This document shows positions 20,372-29,176 of a stretch of DNA of 64,000 bases, one piece after another. The translations under genes were made by a program, and so were the position numbers. Source of the DNA: Pseudomonadota bacterium (GTDB taxonomy: Bacteria > Desulfobacterota > Desulfobulbia > Desulfobulbales > Desulfocapsaceae); contig JAHIUA010000098.1 in assembly GCA_018817385.1 (NCBI GenBank), positions 62,001 through 126,000 on the forward strand. Reading direction: 5' to 3'. Under the pieces are notes generated by a model. It was not told where the DNA came from. It saw nothing but the letters and a program-made list of their open reading frames with translations, and ran no database searches. Position 1 is the first letter of the stretch. Every line of letters begins with the position of its first letter.

Positions 20372-22432
20372 TTGAATACTTTCTATAAAAATCTTTCTAT
20401 GTGGTTGGTGATTGGTCTCACCATGATCCTGCTCTTTAATCTTTTTAATAAGCCTCAGGGGCAGATGACCTCGATGACCTACAGTGAGTTCATGTCTGCT
20501 GTGGAGAGTCAGGCGATTCCCAGGGTGCAGATCAGTGGCGACACCCTTTCCGGCACCCTTCAGGACGGCAAACCTTTTCGTACGGTCTATCCGGTCAATG
20601 ATGACGAACTGATTTCCATCCTGCGCAGTAATGGGGTGGATATCTCGGTCAAAGAGGTACAGAAGGACTCCTGGCTGATGACCATTTTCGTCTCCTGGTT
20701 CCCCATGCTCCTCCTCATTGGCGTATGGATTTTCTTTATGCGCCAGATGCAGATGGGTGGAGGCAAGGGGGGAGCCCTCTCTTTTGGCAAGACCCGGGCC
20801 AAGCTCATGGAAAAGGATACCAATAAGGTCACCTTTGAAGACGTGGCCGGTATCGATGAGGCCAAAGAGGAGCTGGAGGAGATTGTCGATTTTCTCAAAG
20901 ATCCACAGAAATTCACCAAGCTCGGTGGTCGTATACCCAAGGGGGTTCTCCTGGCAGGAGCTCCGGGTACAGGAAAGACCCTCCTCGCCAAGGCCATTGC
21001 CGGTGAGGCGGATGTCCCCTTTTATACCATCTCCGGTTCCGATTTTGTCGAGATGTTCGTCGGTGTCGGTGCCTCCCGGGTACGTGATCTTTTTACCCAG
21101 GGCAAGAAAAATGCCCCCTGTATTATCTTTATTGATGAGATTGATGCTGTGGGCAGACATCGTGGGGCAGGCTTAGGCGGTGGTCATGATGAACGCGAAC
21201 AGACCTTAAATCAGCTTCTGGTGGAGATGGACGGTTTTGAGGCCAATGAAGGCGTGATCATCGTTGCCGCCACCAATCGCCCCGATGTCCTGGATCCGGC
21301 CCTCCTTCGTCCCGGTCGTTTTGATCGACAGGTGATCGTACCCGTACCCGATGTTAAAGGCCGTCAGAAGATTCTGGAGATCTATGCCAAGAAGACCAAG
21401 ATGGAAGAGGATGTTGACATGGAGATCGTGGCTCGTGGTACCCCTGGTTTTACCGGGGCAGACCTGGAAAATCTGGTGAACGAGGCTGCTCTGATGGCCG
21501 CCCGCACCGGGGCCAAGAAGATCGACACCAGCATGATTGACAAGGCCAAAGACAAGATCATGATGGGTGCTGAGCGTCGTTCCATGATCATCACCGATGC
21601 CGAAAAAGAGGTCACCGCCTACCATGAGGCTGGACACGCCTTGGTGGCACGCCTCTTATCTGATACCGATCCCATCCACAAGGTTACTATTATTCCCCGT
21701 GGGCGGGCTTTGGGTGTCACCATGCAGCTGCCCAAGGATGAGCGCTATACCCATTCCAAGAAGTTTCTCGAGAATACCCTCTGTATCCTTTTTGGGGGCC
21801 GGGTTGCGGAAAAACTGATCTTCAATGAAATCACCACCGGTGCCGGCAACGATATTGAGCGGGCTTCGGATCTGGCCCGTAAGATGGTCTGTGCCTGGGG
21901 CATGAGCGAGGAACTCGGACCCCTTACCTTTGGCAAAAAGGAAGAACAGATCTTTCTGGGCCGGGAGATATCCCAGCACCGCGATTTCAGTGAGGATACG
22001 GCGCGTAAGATTGATGGCGAGGTACAGAAAATCATCCTCACCGCTAATGCGACTGTGACCAGACTGCTCACCGACAATATGGATGTACTCAAGCGAATGG
22101 CTGAAGAGCTGTTGGAAAACGAAACCATCGTCCTTGACGATATTGAGCGCATTCTTGCAGAACTTCGCCCCGGACAGTACGAGCCCATAGCCCCCAAACC
22201 TGTGGCAAAGCCTGTCAGGAAACCTGCCCCACAAGCCGCAGCGGCGGAAGCGGCAGAAGCGGCAGCACCTGCGGCTGAATCTGCTGAAGCTGGCTCAGTT
22301 GCAGAACCGGAAGCAGAAGCTGGAGACGCAGTTGAGGCGGCCGGAGAGGAAACGGTTCCGGTAGAAAAGGGAGAAACCTCACAACCTGAGGCAGAAGCAG
22401 CTGTGGCGGCCGGAGAGCAGAACAAGGAGTAA
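20372..22432 (+). CDS. ftsH: ATP-dependent zinc metalloprotease FtsH
   Basis: A 686-residue inner-membrane AAA+ protease that degrades membrane and regulatory proteins. Two N-terminal transmembrane helices flank a small periplasmic domain (about residues 10-25 and 107-124). The AAA module has Walker A GAPGTGKT with Lys202, Walker [13 protein letters not shown] and the [21 protein letters not shown]. The zinc site is H418EAGH422. TTG 20372 is the start: GGAGGA lies seven bases upstream and it yields the usual [16 protein letters not shown] beginning. The last 75 residues are an unusual low-complexity Ala/Glu/Pro tail. folP follows within five bases. Confidence 0.98.
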   Translation: MNTFYKNLSMWLVIGLTMILLFNLFNKPQGQMTSMTYSEFMSAVESQAIPRVQISGDTLSGTLQDGKPFRTVYPVNDDELISILRSNGVDISVKEVQKDSWLMTIFVSWFPMLLLIGVWIFFMRQMQMGGGKGGALSFGKTRAKLMEKDTNKVTFEDVAGIDEAKEELEEIVDFLKDPQKFTKLGGRIPKGVLLAGAPGTGKTLLAKAIAGEADVPFYTISGSDFVEMFVGVGASRVRDLFTQGKKNAPCIIFIDEIDAVGRHRGAGLGGGHDEREQTLNQLLVEMDGFEANEGVIIVAATNRPDVLDPALLRPGRFDRQVIVPVPDVKGRQKILEIYAKKTKMEEDVDMEIVARGTPGFTGADLENLVNEAALMAARTGAKKIDTSMIDKAKDKIMMGAERRSMIITDAEKEVTAYHEAGHALVARLLSDTDPIHKVTIIPRGRALGVTMQLPKDERYTHSKKFLENTLCILFGGRVAEKLIFNEITTGAGNDIERASDLARKMVCAWGMSEELGPLTFGKKEEQIFLGREISQHRDFSEDTARKIDGEVQKIILTANATVTRLLTDNMDVLKRMAEELLENETIVLDDIERILAELRPGQYEPIAPKPVAKPVRKPAPQAAAAEAAEAAAPAAESAEAGSVAEPEAEAGDAVEAAGEETVPVEKGETSQPEAEAAVAAGEQNKE

Positions 22433-22436
22433 TGGT

Positions 22437-23237
22437 GTGACTGCAATCAGGATCATGGGCATCCTCAATGTGACGCCCGACTCCTTCTCCGATGGTGGTC
22501 AGTTTGTTGAAGAGGCCTCTGCCTGTACTCAGGCAGAGGCCCTTATTGCATCTGGTGCCGATATAATCGATATCGGCGGTGAATCCACCCGCCCCTTTGC
22601 CGAACCCGTTTCCGAAGACGAGGAGCTGCGGCGGGTCCTGCCTGCCATTCGTTCCATCCGTCGTATTCATTCCATCCCAATCTCCATTGACACCACCAAG
22701 GCCGCGGTGGCCCGCCAGGCCCTTCAGGCCGGTGCCGATATGATTAACGACATCTCGGCCCTGCGTCAGGATCCGGATATGCTGACCCTGGTCCAGAAGA
22801 CCTCGGTGCCGGTGATCCTTATGCATATGCAGGGAACGCCCGGTGAGATGCAGGTCAATCCGCATTACCGGGACGTGGTGGCTGAGATCATCGACTTTTT
22901 TCGTGAGCGCCTGGCCTGGCTGGAGGCTAAGGGAGTGGCGCGTCAGCGCCTTATCCTCGATCCCGGTATCGGTTTTGGCAAGACCCGGGCCCACAATCTC
23001 TCCATCCTCAAGCACCTGGCCGAATTCAAAAATCTTGGCTGCCCCCTCCTCCTTGGCCATTCCCGTAAACGCTTTATCGGCGATATCACCGGCCTTGAGG
23101 TAGCTGATCGGGATCTGGCTACTGCCGTGGTCTCGGCCCTGGCTGCCGATTCCGGGGTCGATATTATCCGGGTCCACAATGTGGCTGCCAGCCGCCAGGC
23201 CCTGCAGATGGCAGCCGCCATTCGCCAGGCAGACTGA
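22437..23237 (+). CDS. folP: dihydropteroate synthase
   Basis: A 266-residue TIM-barrel enzyme that joins p-aminobenzoate to the pterin pyrophosphate in folate synthesis. Motifs include MGILNVTPDSFSDGG at the N-terminus, DIIDIGGESTRPFAEPV near residue 43, DPGIGFGKTRAHN near residue 178 and LLGHSRKRFIGD. The GTG start at 22437 uses AAGGAG inside the end of ftsH, so translation is probably coupled to ftsH. This ftsH-folP order is common in bacteria. Confidence 0.97.
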   Translation: MTAIRIMGILNVTPDSFSDGGQFVEEASACTQAEALIASGADIIDIGGESTRPFAEPVSEDEELRRVLPAIRSIRRIHSIPISIDTTKAAVARQALQAGADMINDISALRQDPDMLTLVQKTSVPVILMHMQGTPGEMQVNPHYRDVVAEIIDFFRERLAWLEAKGVARQRLILDPGIGFGKTRAHNLSILKHLAEFKNLGCPLLLGHSRKRFIGDITGLEVADRDLATAVVSALAADSGVDIIRVHNVAASRQALQMAAAIRQAD

Positions 23238-23288
23238 AAACCCAGAGTTCCCCGCCAGGCTCTTTTGGCTGACGGATAGACGGTTTGA

Positions 23289-23327
23289 CTGGGAGAAGGC
23301 CTGCTCCGTAAACAGATACTCTCCCAG
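23289..23327 (+). promoter_or_regulatory. inverted repeat in yaaA leader
   Basis: CTGGGAGA and TCTCCCAG, eight perfect pairs around a 23-base loop, end 30 bases before the yaaA ATG. It could be an RNA hairpin in the leader. No T run follows, so it is not a plain terminator. Confidence 0.3.
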
Positions 23328-23356
23328 CCGTTCCCCTCACACAGGAGCCTTCCGCC

Positions 23357-24124
23357 ATGCTGATGATCCTTTCCCCCTCCAAGACCCAGGACTTTTCCCT
23401 CCCCCCTCTGACAACCCCTGTCAGCCAGCCCTCACTGCTTGCTGAGACTGCGTTCCTGATCCGGCAGCTGCGTCATTTGACGGTGCCGGAACTGGCATCC
23501 TTGATGAAGATGAGTGGGCGCCTGGCAGAGCTGACCCACCAGCGCATCAGAGATTTTCGACTCCCCTTTACCGCAGACAATGCCCGTCCTGCCCTCCTGG
23601 CCTTTCAGGGCGATGTGTATAGCGCTATCCATACGCAAGACTATAGCCAGCAGGAGCTGGCCTATGGCCAGGCGCACCTGCGTATCCTCTCCGGTCTCTA
23701 TGGCCTCCTGAGGCCCTTGGATCTGATCCAAGCCTATCGCCTGGAGATGGGCTGCAGGCTGGCTACCAGCCGGGGCCAGAACCTATATGCTTTCTGGACA
23801 GAACAGGTGACAAAGGCGCTCAATAAGGGCCTGGTCGGCCAGCAAGAGGCCATAGTCGTCAACCTGGCCTCCATGGAATACAGCAAGGTGATCAGCAAAA
23901 AAAACCTCCAGGGAAGCATCCTCCATATAGACTTCAAGGAGCGCCAGGGCGAGGGCTACCGCACCGTGGCCATTCACGCCAAACGGGCCCGCGGCAGGAT
24001 GGTGGATTTTGCCATCAGAAAGAAGGTGGAGACAGTAGCGGAATTGAAGGGCTTTGCCGAGGACGGCTATCGCTTCCGCCAGGACCTCTCCCGTGCGGAT
24101 CACTACCTCTTTACCCGGGACTAG
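23357..24124 (+). CDS. yaaA: YaaA family (DUF328/UPF0246) peroxide-stress protein
   Basis: A 255-residue soluble protein matching YaaA along its length: MLMILSPSKTQDF at the start, PALLAFQGDVYSAI near residue 80, LRILSGLYGLLRPLDLIQAYRLEMG near residue 115, and LHIDFKE plus HAKRARGRMVDFAI towards the end. In E. coli YaaA lowers free iron and limits oxidative DNA damage under peroxide stress. Ribosome site AGGAG lies eight bases before the ATG. The REP/transposase island begins immediately downstream. Confidence 0.93.
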   Translation: MLMILSPSKTQDFSLPPLTTPVSQPSLLAETAFLIRQLRHLTVPELASLMKMSGRLAELTHQRIRDFRLPFTADNARPALLAFQGDVYSAIHTQDYSQQELAYGQAHLRILSGLYGLLRPLDLIQAYRLEMGCRLATSRGQNLYAFWTEQVTKALNKGLVGQQEAIVVNLASMEYSKVISKKNLQGSILHIDFKERQGEGYRTVAIHAKRARGRMVDFAIRKKVETVAELKGFAEDGYRFRQDLSRADHYLFTRD

Positions 24125-24182
24125 AGTCTCGCCGCTACTGGGGGACAGCGAAGGGAACAGCGGTCCACCCTGGTTATTGTTG

Positions 24183-24615
24183 CAGAGGGGGAGTTTTGCC
24201 GGTGTTCCCCCGCTGTGTGTTGGAGCGGCTTCAGCCGCGAATGGGGGTGGCTGGGAGTTGGAGTTTCTGTTTCGGGTACCTGGGGAGTGCAGTTCGCGGC
24301 TGAAGCCGGCTCCCACTTGTTCCTTCCTCGGCTGCTGGTCTGGGGTTTTTCGTTGCGGGGTGGGGAAAGAGGGTTGTTTTGTCGGTGTTTTCCTGCTGTG
24401 TGTTGGAGCGGCTTCAGCCGCGAATGGTGGTGGCTGGGAGTTGGCGTTTCATTTTCGGGTACCTGGGGAGTGCAGTTCGCGGCTGAAGCCGGCTCCCACT
24501 TGTTCCTTCCTCGGTTGCTGGTCTGGGGTTTTTCAGTGCGGGGGAGGGAAAGAGGGTTGTCTTGCTTGTGTTCCCCTGCTGTGTGTTGGAGCGGCTTCAG
24601 CCGCGAATGGGGGTG
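24183..24615. repeat. 183-bp tandem REP/BIME units (about 2.3 copies)
   Basis: Three successive TTGGAGCGGCTTCAGCCGCG palindromes are spaced exactly 183 bases apart (TGGAGCGG at 24221, 24404, 24587). Each of the first two units also carries the inverted partner, TTCGCGGCTGAAGCCGGC, about 70 bases further on. Read on the minus strand these partners start GTGGGAGCC, fitting the GTRG head of REPs mobilised by RAYT transposases. The units are about 90 percent identical by eye. They sit directly upstream of the RAYT gene. Confidence 0.85.
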
Positions 24616-24708
24616 GGGGCTATGAGTTTCTTGTTCATGTACATGGAGAGTGTCGTTGGTGCCAGAATACTCTCCTGCAACCGTTTACAATTCATATTAA
24701 CTCATCTC

Positions 24709-25176
24709 ATGCCTGCTTTTCATAGTCGAGATCTGCGTAATGGACGCTATTCCCAGGAGGGGCACTACTATCTGTTAACGGCGGTCACCTTGCAGCGGCG
24801 ACCTGTTTTTAGCGATTTTACCGCCGCCAGGATCTGTATTAACTCCTTCCGTCTCCAGGATGAGGAGGGGGCTGTCCGCTCCTTGGCTTTTGTGGTGATG
24901 CCCGATCATTTTCATTGGTTGGTTGAGTTGCTGGAAAGCGATCTGGCCGCAGTAATGCGAGCTGTCAAGGGGCAGTCAGCGCGGCTGATCAACGCGTCTG
25001 TCGGCACATCAGGAACCCTCTGGCAGAGGGGCTATCATGACCGCGGCCTGCGCCAGGATCAGGATCTGGTGGCAGCGGCGCGATACCTGGTTGCCAATCC
25101 ACTCCGGGCGGCATTGGTAGAGAATCTCTGGTTGTATCCGCACTGGGATGCAGTGTGGGTGGAGGGTAAAGAGTAG
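24709..25176 (+). CDS. REP-associated tyrosine transposase (RAYT, Y1_Tnp)
   Basis: A 155-residue single-strand DNA transposase of the IS200/IS605-related RAYT group. The HUH motif is His67-Phe-His69 in VVMPDHFHWLVEL; a candidate catalytic Tyr is Tyr109 in RGYHDRGLRQDQDL; VANPLRAALVENLWLYPHWDAVW is the typical RAYT C-terminus. The ATG at 24709 gives the usual short N-terminus (MPAFHSRDLRNGRYSQEGHYYLLTAVTLQRRP in two pieces around GRY); the frame stays open upstream into the repeat. It is flanked on both sides by REP palindromes, its expected substrate. All motif residues look intact, so the enzyme may be active. Confidence 0.92.
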   Translation: MPAFHSRDLRNGRYSQEGHYYLLTAVTLQRRPVFSDFTAARICINSFRLQDEEGAVRSLAFVVMPDHFHWLVELLESDLAAVMRAVKGQSARLINASVGTSGTLWQRGYHDRGLRQDQDLVAAARYLVANPLRAALVENLWLYPHWDAVWVEGKE

Positions 25177-25197
25177 AGGGAGGAGGTTCCCACAGAT

Positions 25198-25415
25198 GTC
25201 TGTGTGAGTCGGCTTCAGCCGCGAAAGGAGGTGGCTGGGAGTTGGAGTTTTTGTTTCGGGTATCTGGGTATGCAGTTCGCGGCTGAAGCCGGCTCCTACT
25301 TTTTCATTCCTAGCTTGTAGATCTGGGGGGCTTTTCGGTGAGGGGTGGGAGCGGAGGGTTGTCTTACCGGTTCCCCGATGCCTGTTGGAGCGGCTTCAGC
25401 CGCGAATGGTGGTGG
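25198..25415. repeat. diverged REP/BIME unit downstream of the transposase
   Basis: CGGCTTCAGCCGCGAA recurs at about 25210 and 25392, again 182-183 bases apart, with the inverted partner TTCGCGGCTGAAGCCGGCTC at about 25275. This is a more diverged copy of the 183-bp unit found before the transposase gene. The distal end runs into the broken radical SAM gene. Confidence 0.75.
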
Positions 25416-25447
25416 CGTGGGGGGGCGAAGCTTCACTTTCAGTTTCC

Positions 25448-25768
25448 GTACTCTCCTTTTCGTGCCCCTCAACTTCCCCCTCTCTTCTCCGCCTGCTGCA
25501 TCCTGGCACACAAAAGAGCAAATAGTGTTGTCGAGGAATTCTTTTTTGCAGTCGATGTCCATGCTCAGGTTTTTGCGGTATTTCATGAAGCGGCAGCCGC
25601 CGAAGCAGAGGAGGAGGTAGAGGCAGGTGCGGCATTTTTCGTGGCTCTGCTCAGCGACTGGCAACCGCCATGGAAGCATAAAAGGGGAGGAGTTTCTCCA
25701 CCAGCTTCGGAGGGAGGCAGGATCTTATCGGGGTGGCTAAAGGTCTTGTGATAGGGAGAGAGGAACAT
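25448..25768 (-). pseudogene. remnant of a radical SAM/SPASM peptide maturase
   Basis: Two pieces of one gene survive on the minus strand. The 5' piece starts at ATG 25768, with AAGG five bases upstream, and reads MFLSPYHKTFSHPDK, like the N-terminus of peptide-modifying radical SAM enzymes. It then becomes unrecognisable. The 3' piece, in another frame from about 25660, has CRTCLYLLLCFGGCRFMKYR and then MDIDCKKEFLDNT, the C-terminal SPASM cysteine pattern. The roughly 300-residue SAM core is missing, and the 3' end runs into REP sequence. The enzyme cannot be functional. It lies just downstream of the 32-residue Cys-Cys peptide gene, its likely former substrate. End points are approximate. 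Confidence 0.7.
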
Positions 25769-25802
25769 GTCTACCTTGGCAGAGGGGGGCGCGAGGCCTG
25801 CT

Positions 25803-25822
25803 CCCCCCTCCGCAAGTGGGGG
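25803..25822 (-). terminator. hairpin between the peptide gene and the maturase remnant
   Basis: CCCCC-ACTT-GCG-GA-GGGGGG on the minus strand folds into a GC-rich hairpin directly after the TAA of the peptide gene. There is no U run, so it is more like an attenuating or RNA-stabilising stem, as often found between a precursor peptide gene and its maturation enzymes. Confidence 0.5.
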
Positions 25823-25921
25823 TTAACGGATTTTTGCTGGAGCGCCATCAGCGCAGCAGGTTGTGACTTTGGCCACCTCTTTGGCGGTGACCCCTTTGTT
25901 GACGATGACAATCTTCTTCAT
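25823..25921 (-). CDS. 32-residue Cys-Cys peptide, candidate RiPP precursor
   Basis: A small gene with a good ribosome site (AAAGGAG, seven bases before ATG). The peptide begins MKKIVIVNKG and ends TTCCADGAPAKIR, with a lysine/valine-rich leader-like first two thirds and adjacent cysteines at positions 22-23. It ends at TAA, followed at once by a GC hairpin and then by the remnant of a radical SAM/SPASM maturase on the same strand. The TonB-dependent receptor gene ends 99 bases upstream, with no obvious promoter between, so the three may have formed one transcript. Precursor function is inference from size, composition and neighbours. No named family is claimed. Confidence 0.6.
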   Translation of the reverse strand: MKKIVIVNKGVTAKEVAKVTTCCADGAPAKIR

Positions 25922-26020
25922 AACGCTCTCCTTTACTGAGGGTGGATGGATATCCTGGTCCTCTCCTTTGCAGGCAGGGTCAGGGGGAATCTGTTTCGCT
26001 GCTGGAGGCTTGCTGCATCC

Positions 26021-27922
26021 TTAAAAGAAGCACTTCAGGCCGGCCTCAAGCCAGCGGCCGTTGTTGGGTAACAGTTCATCCTGGTACTGGCTCTCGTTGC
26101 TGAGGTTGTGGCCGACCAGGAAGAGCTCGCTGCTCAGTTTTTCATTGGCCCAGATCTTCCTGCTGATGCTGAGGTCCCAGAGGAGGGTGCCGTCCACCGG
26201 ATTATAGGCGGGCGGGGCCTCCAGATCGCCGTAGCGGACATAGTGGCCGGACAGCTCGACGGTGAGGAGCTGCGGGTTATCGTAGAGGGCAATAAGGTTG
26301 GCAAAGCGTTTGTGACCATTTTCCCCCTCCTCATCTTCGGTGTGGATGTAGGTGAAGTTGAGCTCCAGGGAGAGATGATTCCAGGGCAGGGTGGAGATCT
26401 CCACCTCTATGCCCTTGCGGGACTCGTCACCGTTGTTGTCATAGGTGGCGAGGGCGGAGTTCCAGGAGAAGGCCTCGCTGACGTCGTTGTAGAAGAGGGT
26501 GGTCTTGAGGCGGCAAAAGCGGGTCACCCCGGTCTCCACCCCGGCCTGGTAGGAGATGACCTCTTCCGGTTGCAGCTCATCGTTGGCCCACCAGGCGCCG
26601 TTTTCCGTGTCCGTATAATAAACCGGGGGCTTGCGAAAGCCGCTGGCGATGGAGGCCCGGAAGAGGGTGTGTGGGGTGGCCAGCCAGGTGGTGCCGAGGC
26701 TGGGGCTGGTCATGGCGGAGGTGTCCGACATCTCGTCGTAGCGGAGTCCGGGGACCAGAGTGAGGTTGCCGAATTTGATGGTGTCGTTGGCATAGAGGCC
26801 GAGAAGCTCTTCATTGAGTTCAGCGGCCGGGGCCGGGGAGAGCTCATCGCTGCGCCTGATCTCGTTGCGCAGGTAGTCAAAGCCGGCCACCAGCTGGTGT
26901 CTGTCCAGGCGGTAGGCGAGGCGGCCGTTGACTCCGGTGGTCTCCTGCTCGTCCCGGTTCTGCCACCAGGGGAGGTCGCTGTCGAAATCGGTGTCGGTGA
27001 GGACGAAGCTGTTGTCGAGGAAATAGGTGTTGAGGTGGAGGTTGAGGCCGCTTGCGACCAGGGCGTCAAAGGAGGCGGAACCAAAGCTGCTGCGGTCATC
27101 GATAGACTCGTCAAAGTCAAAGCCGGGCAGGGTATAGTGGCCTGTCTGGTAGTCGGGGGCGGTGTAGCCGCCGCTCAGGGTGAGGGCCATGTTGGCCGGG
27201 AGGGCGATATCGAACTTCCCGTAGAGGCTGCTGCTGGCAAACTCCTTGGCGTCTTTGATCCCGTCCGACTCCTGCCTGGCGGCGGAGAGGTAGTAGCCCA
27301 GCGGGCCCACGGCCCCGGCCAGCTCGGCCGAGTAGTCCTGGCTGGCAAATTCCCCGTAGGAGCCGCGCAGGGAACCACTGGGTCGGCTGCTCTCGCCCGT
27401 GTCCTTGGTGATGATGTTGATCACCCCGCCCAGGGCCGAGCCCCAGGTAGAACTGGCCGCCCCCTTGATCACCTCGATGCGTTTGATGATGCGGATGGGC
27501 ACCATATTGGTCCAGGCCACGTCGTCGGTGGCCTTGGAGATGCGGATGCCGTCCAGGTAGACGACCACCTGCTGGATGGAGGAGTCGTGGATACCCAGAT
27601 AGGCGACGTTGTTGAAGTCTTTACTGGCGTAGTTGACAGAGACCCCGGCCACCCGGTTGAGGAGATCATCGAGCCCATGGGCGTTCATCCGTTCGATCTG
27701 GGCGGCGCTGATGATGGTCACGTTTTCGGGGACCTGTGAGAGGGGTTTGGGGGCCCGGCTGGCCGTCTCCACCTCCTGGCCGTCGGGGTAGTAGAGGGCC
27801 AGGAATTCGTCGCCGTCGTTTAACTCCGCCTTAGTTTCTTCCTCGGCCCAGGCAGAGGGCGACATGGTGAGGAGGAGGGCCAGGGAGAGGGTCATGGGTT
27901 TCATAGAGTGGGCGTTCTTCAA
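26021..27922 (-). CDS. TonB-dependent outer-membrane receptor
   Basis: A 633-residue receptor. The signal peptide ends SPSAWA near residue 26. The plug domain (about 60-175) has VPENVTIISAAQIERMNAHGLDDLLNRV and IEVIKGAASSTWGSALGGVINIITK; the rest is a 22-strand type beta-barrel ending in the outer-membrane signature EAGLKCFF with a terminal Phe. It resembles the BtuB/CirA group of siderophore or cobalamin receptors; the ligand is not determinable. TTG 27922 has GGAG nine bases upstream; ATG 27904 is the alternative. No exbBD, tonB or ABC importer genes are nearby. The Cys-Cys peptide gene follows on the same strand. Confidence 0.93.
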   Translation of the reverse strand: MKNAHSMKPMTLSLALLLTMSPSAWAEEETKAELNDGDEFLALYYPDGQEVETASRAPKPLSQVPENVTIISAAQIERMNAHGLDDLLNRVAGVSVNYASKDFNNVAYLGIHDSSIQQVVVYLDGIRISKATDDVAWTNMVPIRIIKRIEVIKGAASSTWGSALGGVINIITKDTGESSRPSGSLRGSYGEFASQDYSAELAGAVGPLGYYLSAARQESDGIKDAKEFASSSLYGKFDIALPANMALTLSGGYTAPDYQTGHYTLPGFDFDESIDDRSSFGSASFDALVASGLNLHLNTYFLDNSFVLTDTDFDSDLPWWQNRDEQETTGVNGRLAYRLDRHQLVAGFDYLRNEIRRSDELSPAPAAELNEELLGLYANDTIKFGNLTLVPGLRYDEMSDTSAMTSPSLGTTWLATPHTLFRASIASGFRKPPVYYTDTENGAWWANDELQPEEVISYQAGVETGVTRFCRLKTTLFYNDVSEAFSWNSALATYDNNGDESRKGIEVEISTLPWNHLSLELNFTYIHTEDEEGENGHKRFANLIALYDNPQLLTVELSGHYVRYGDLEAPPAYNPVDGTLLWDLSISRKIWANEKLSSELFLVGHNLSNESQYQDELLPNNGRWLEAGLKCFF

Positions 27923-28270
27923 TTTGATTGTCTCCAGAAAGTTATGGTTTTGGTGTGGACTACCAGGAAAATACCAGGTTTATGCTAAACAAATCTTGCT
28001 AATTCATATAGATAACAAAGATACTCCATTGCAAGAAAGGCTACCAGAAAAACCAGTCTATGGGAGCAAAAAAAATCTGGCAGCTTTCTTGTGATTTAGG
28101 GGCTTCTGATGGATTGTGTGCACTTGCTCAGCCAAAAGGGGGAGTCTTTTCTTGCCTTTCTAGGAGAAAACGCTATTCTCAAAGGAGATCCTTCTCTTCG
28201 AGAATAGGTTGATTTTTCAGTAGCTGGGCCCTGGTTTCTTCCCGCCCTCTCCTCTCCGTAACATTTTTCC
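27923..28270. other. divergent promoter region
   Basis: About 348 bases between the receptor (minus) and the substrate-binding protein (plus). It contains several CTGGTA or CCAG motifs within 27960-28060 (TACCAGGAAAATACCAGG, CTACCAGAAAAACCAG), which could be operator half-sites. A 35-base structure CTATTCTC...GAGAATAG lies at 28173-28207 with a nested AAGGA-GA-TCCTT. No cobalamin riboswitch (no B12-box) and no clear Fur box were seen. Confidence 0.4.
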
Positions 28271-29176
28271 ATGAGACAACGGCTCTTCCTCATCTTGCTT
28301 TTCTCTTTTCTCCTGCCGGGACAGGCCTGGTCCTTTGAGGTCCTGGTGCTCCAGTCTGGAGAGGCCCCTCCCTACGCACGAGCGGCCCAGGCATTCAGTG
28401 ACCTGCTCCTGCCGGCCCTGCCCAATCAAGGGGTCAAATCCATTGCCAATAATTCTCTCTGCACCTATACCATCGCCAAAGGCGAGAAACGCGCTGCTGT
28501 GGCCCGGCTTATTGATGAACAGTTGCCGGATCTGGTGGTGGCCATCGGTAAAAAGGCCCTCCAGGCCGCAGTCAGCAGCAAGAGACCTGTGGTCTACCTC
28601 CTCGTTCCCCAAGCCCAGGCCCTCCTCCCTGCCGGTCACCAGGCCACCGGGGTGCTCCTGGAAAACAGCCTCGGTCGCGAATTTGCCGAGATCCGCCGTC
28701 TCCTCCCCCACCTAAAGAGGGTGGGAGTGGTCTATGATCCTGAGCGATGTGAATCCCTGGTCTCTCAGGCAGTGGCGGCCCAGTCGGAACTGACCTTTAT
28801 CCGCAGGCCGATCACGAGTGGCAAGGAAGTGGTCGGGCAACTGGAGGGGCTCAAAGGTGAGATTGATCTCCTGTGGATGGTGCCGGACCTCACTGCTGTC
28901 TCGCCCCAGACGGAGCAGAGTTATTACCGTTTTTCTCTCCAGGAGCAGATCCCGCTCTTTAGTTTTTCTGAAATCCATCTGGCTCACGGAGCCACCCTGG
29001 CTACCACCTTTGACTGGCAAGAGATGGGAAAACAGGCTGCGATTCTGGCCCTGGATGTGCTCTCCGGAACCGCCCCCCAAGATATTCCTCCTCTCCAGCC
29101 GGAAAAGGTGCGCATCAGAGTCAATGTCAAGATCGCCGAGAAAATTAATCTTCAATTTGCCGTGCCTGTCAAATGA
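28271..29176 (+). CDS. periplasmic ABC-type substrate-binding protein (COG2984-like)
   Basis: A 301-residue exported protein. The signal peptide (MRQRLFLILLFSFLLPGQAWS) is followed by two Rossmann-like lobes typical of the uncharacterised ABC_sub_bind family (DLVVAIGKKALQAA, RVGVVYDPERCESLV, IDLLWMVPDLTAVSPQT). No permease or ATPase gene accompanies it. Its TGA overlaps the ATG of a membrane histidine kinase, so it probably serves as that kinase's periplasmic ligand sensor. The ligand is unknown. Confidence 0.85.
   Translation: MRQRLFLILLFSFLLPGQAWSFEVLVLQSGEAPPYARAAQAFSDLLLPALPNQGVKSIANNSLCTYTIAKGEKRAAVARLIDEQLPDLVVAIGKKALQAAVSSKRPVVYLLVPQAQALLPAGHQATGVLLENSLGREFAEIRRLLPHLKRVGVVYDPERCESLVSQAVAAQSELTFIRRPITSGKEVVGQLEGLKGEIDLLWMVPDLTAVSPQTEQSYYRFSLQEQIPLFSFSEIHLAHGATLATTFDWQEMGKQAAILALDVLSGTAPQDIPPLQPEKVRIRVNVKIAEKINLQFAVPVK

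Noticed and set aside
24183-25415. CRISPR array
   Set aside because: The 183-base period, palindromic units and homologous spacers fit REP/BIME tandem units; no cas gene is present.
25823-27922. Methanobactin operon (Cys-containing small peptide next to a TonB receptor)
   Set aside because: Methanobactin genes need MbnB/MbnC (DUF692) enzymes, which are absent; the adjacent enzyme remnant is radical SAM/SPASM.
27923-28270. Cobalamin riboswitch or Fur box before the TonB receptor
   Set aside because: No B12-box and no GATAATGATAATCATTATC-like site could be found.
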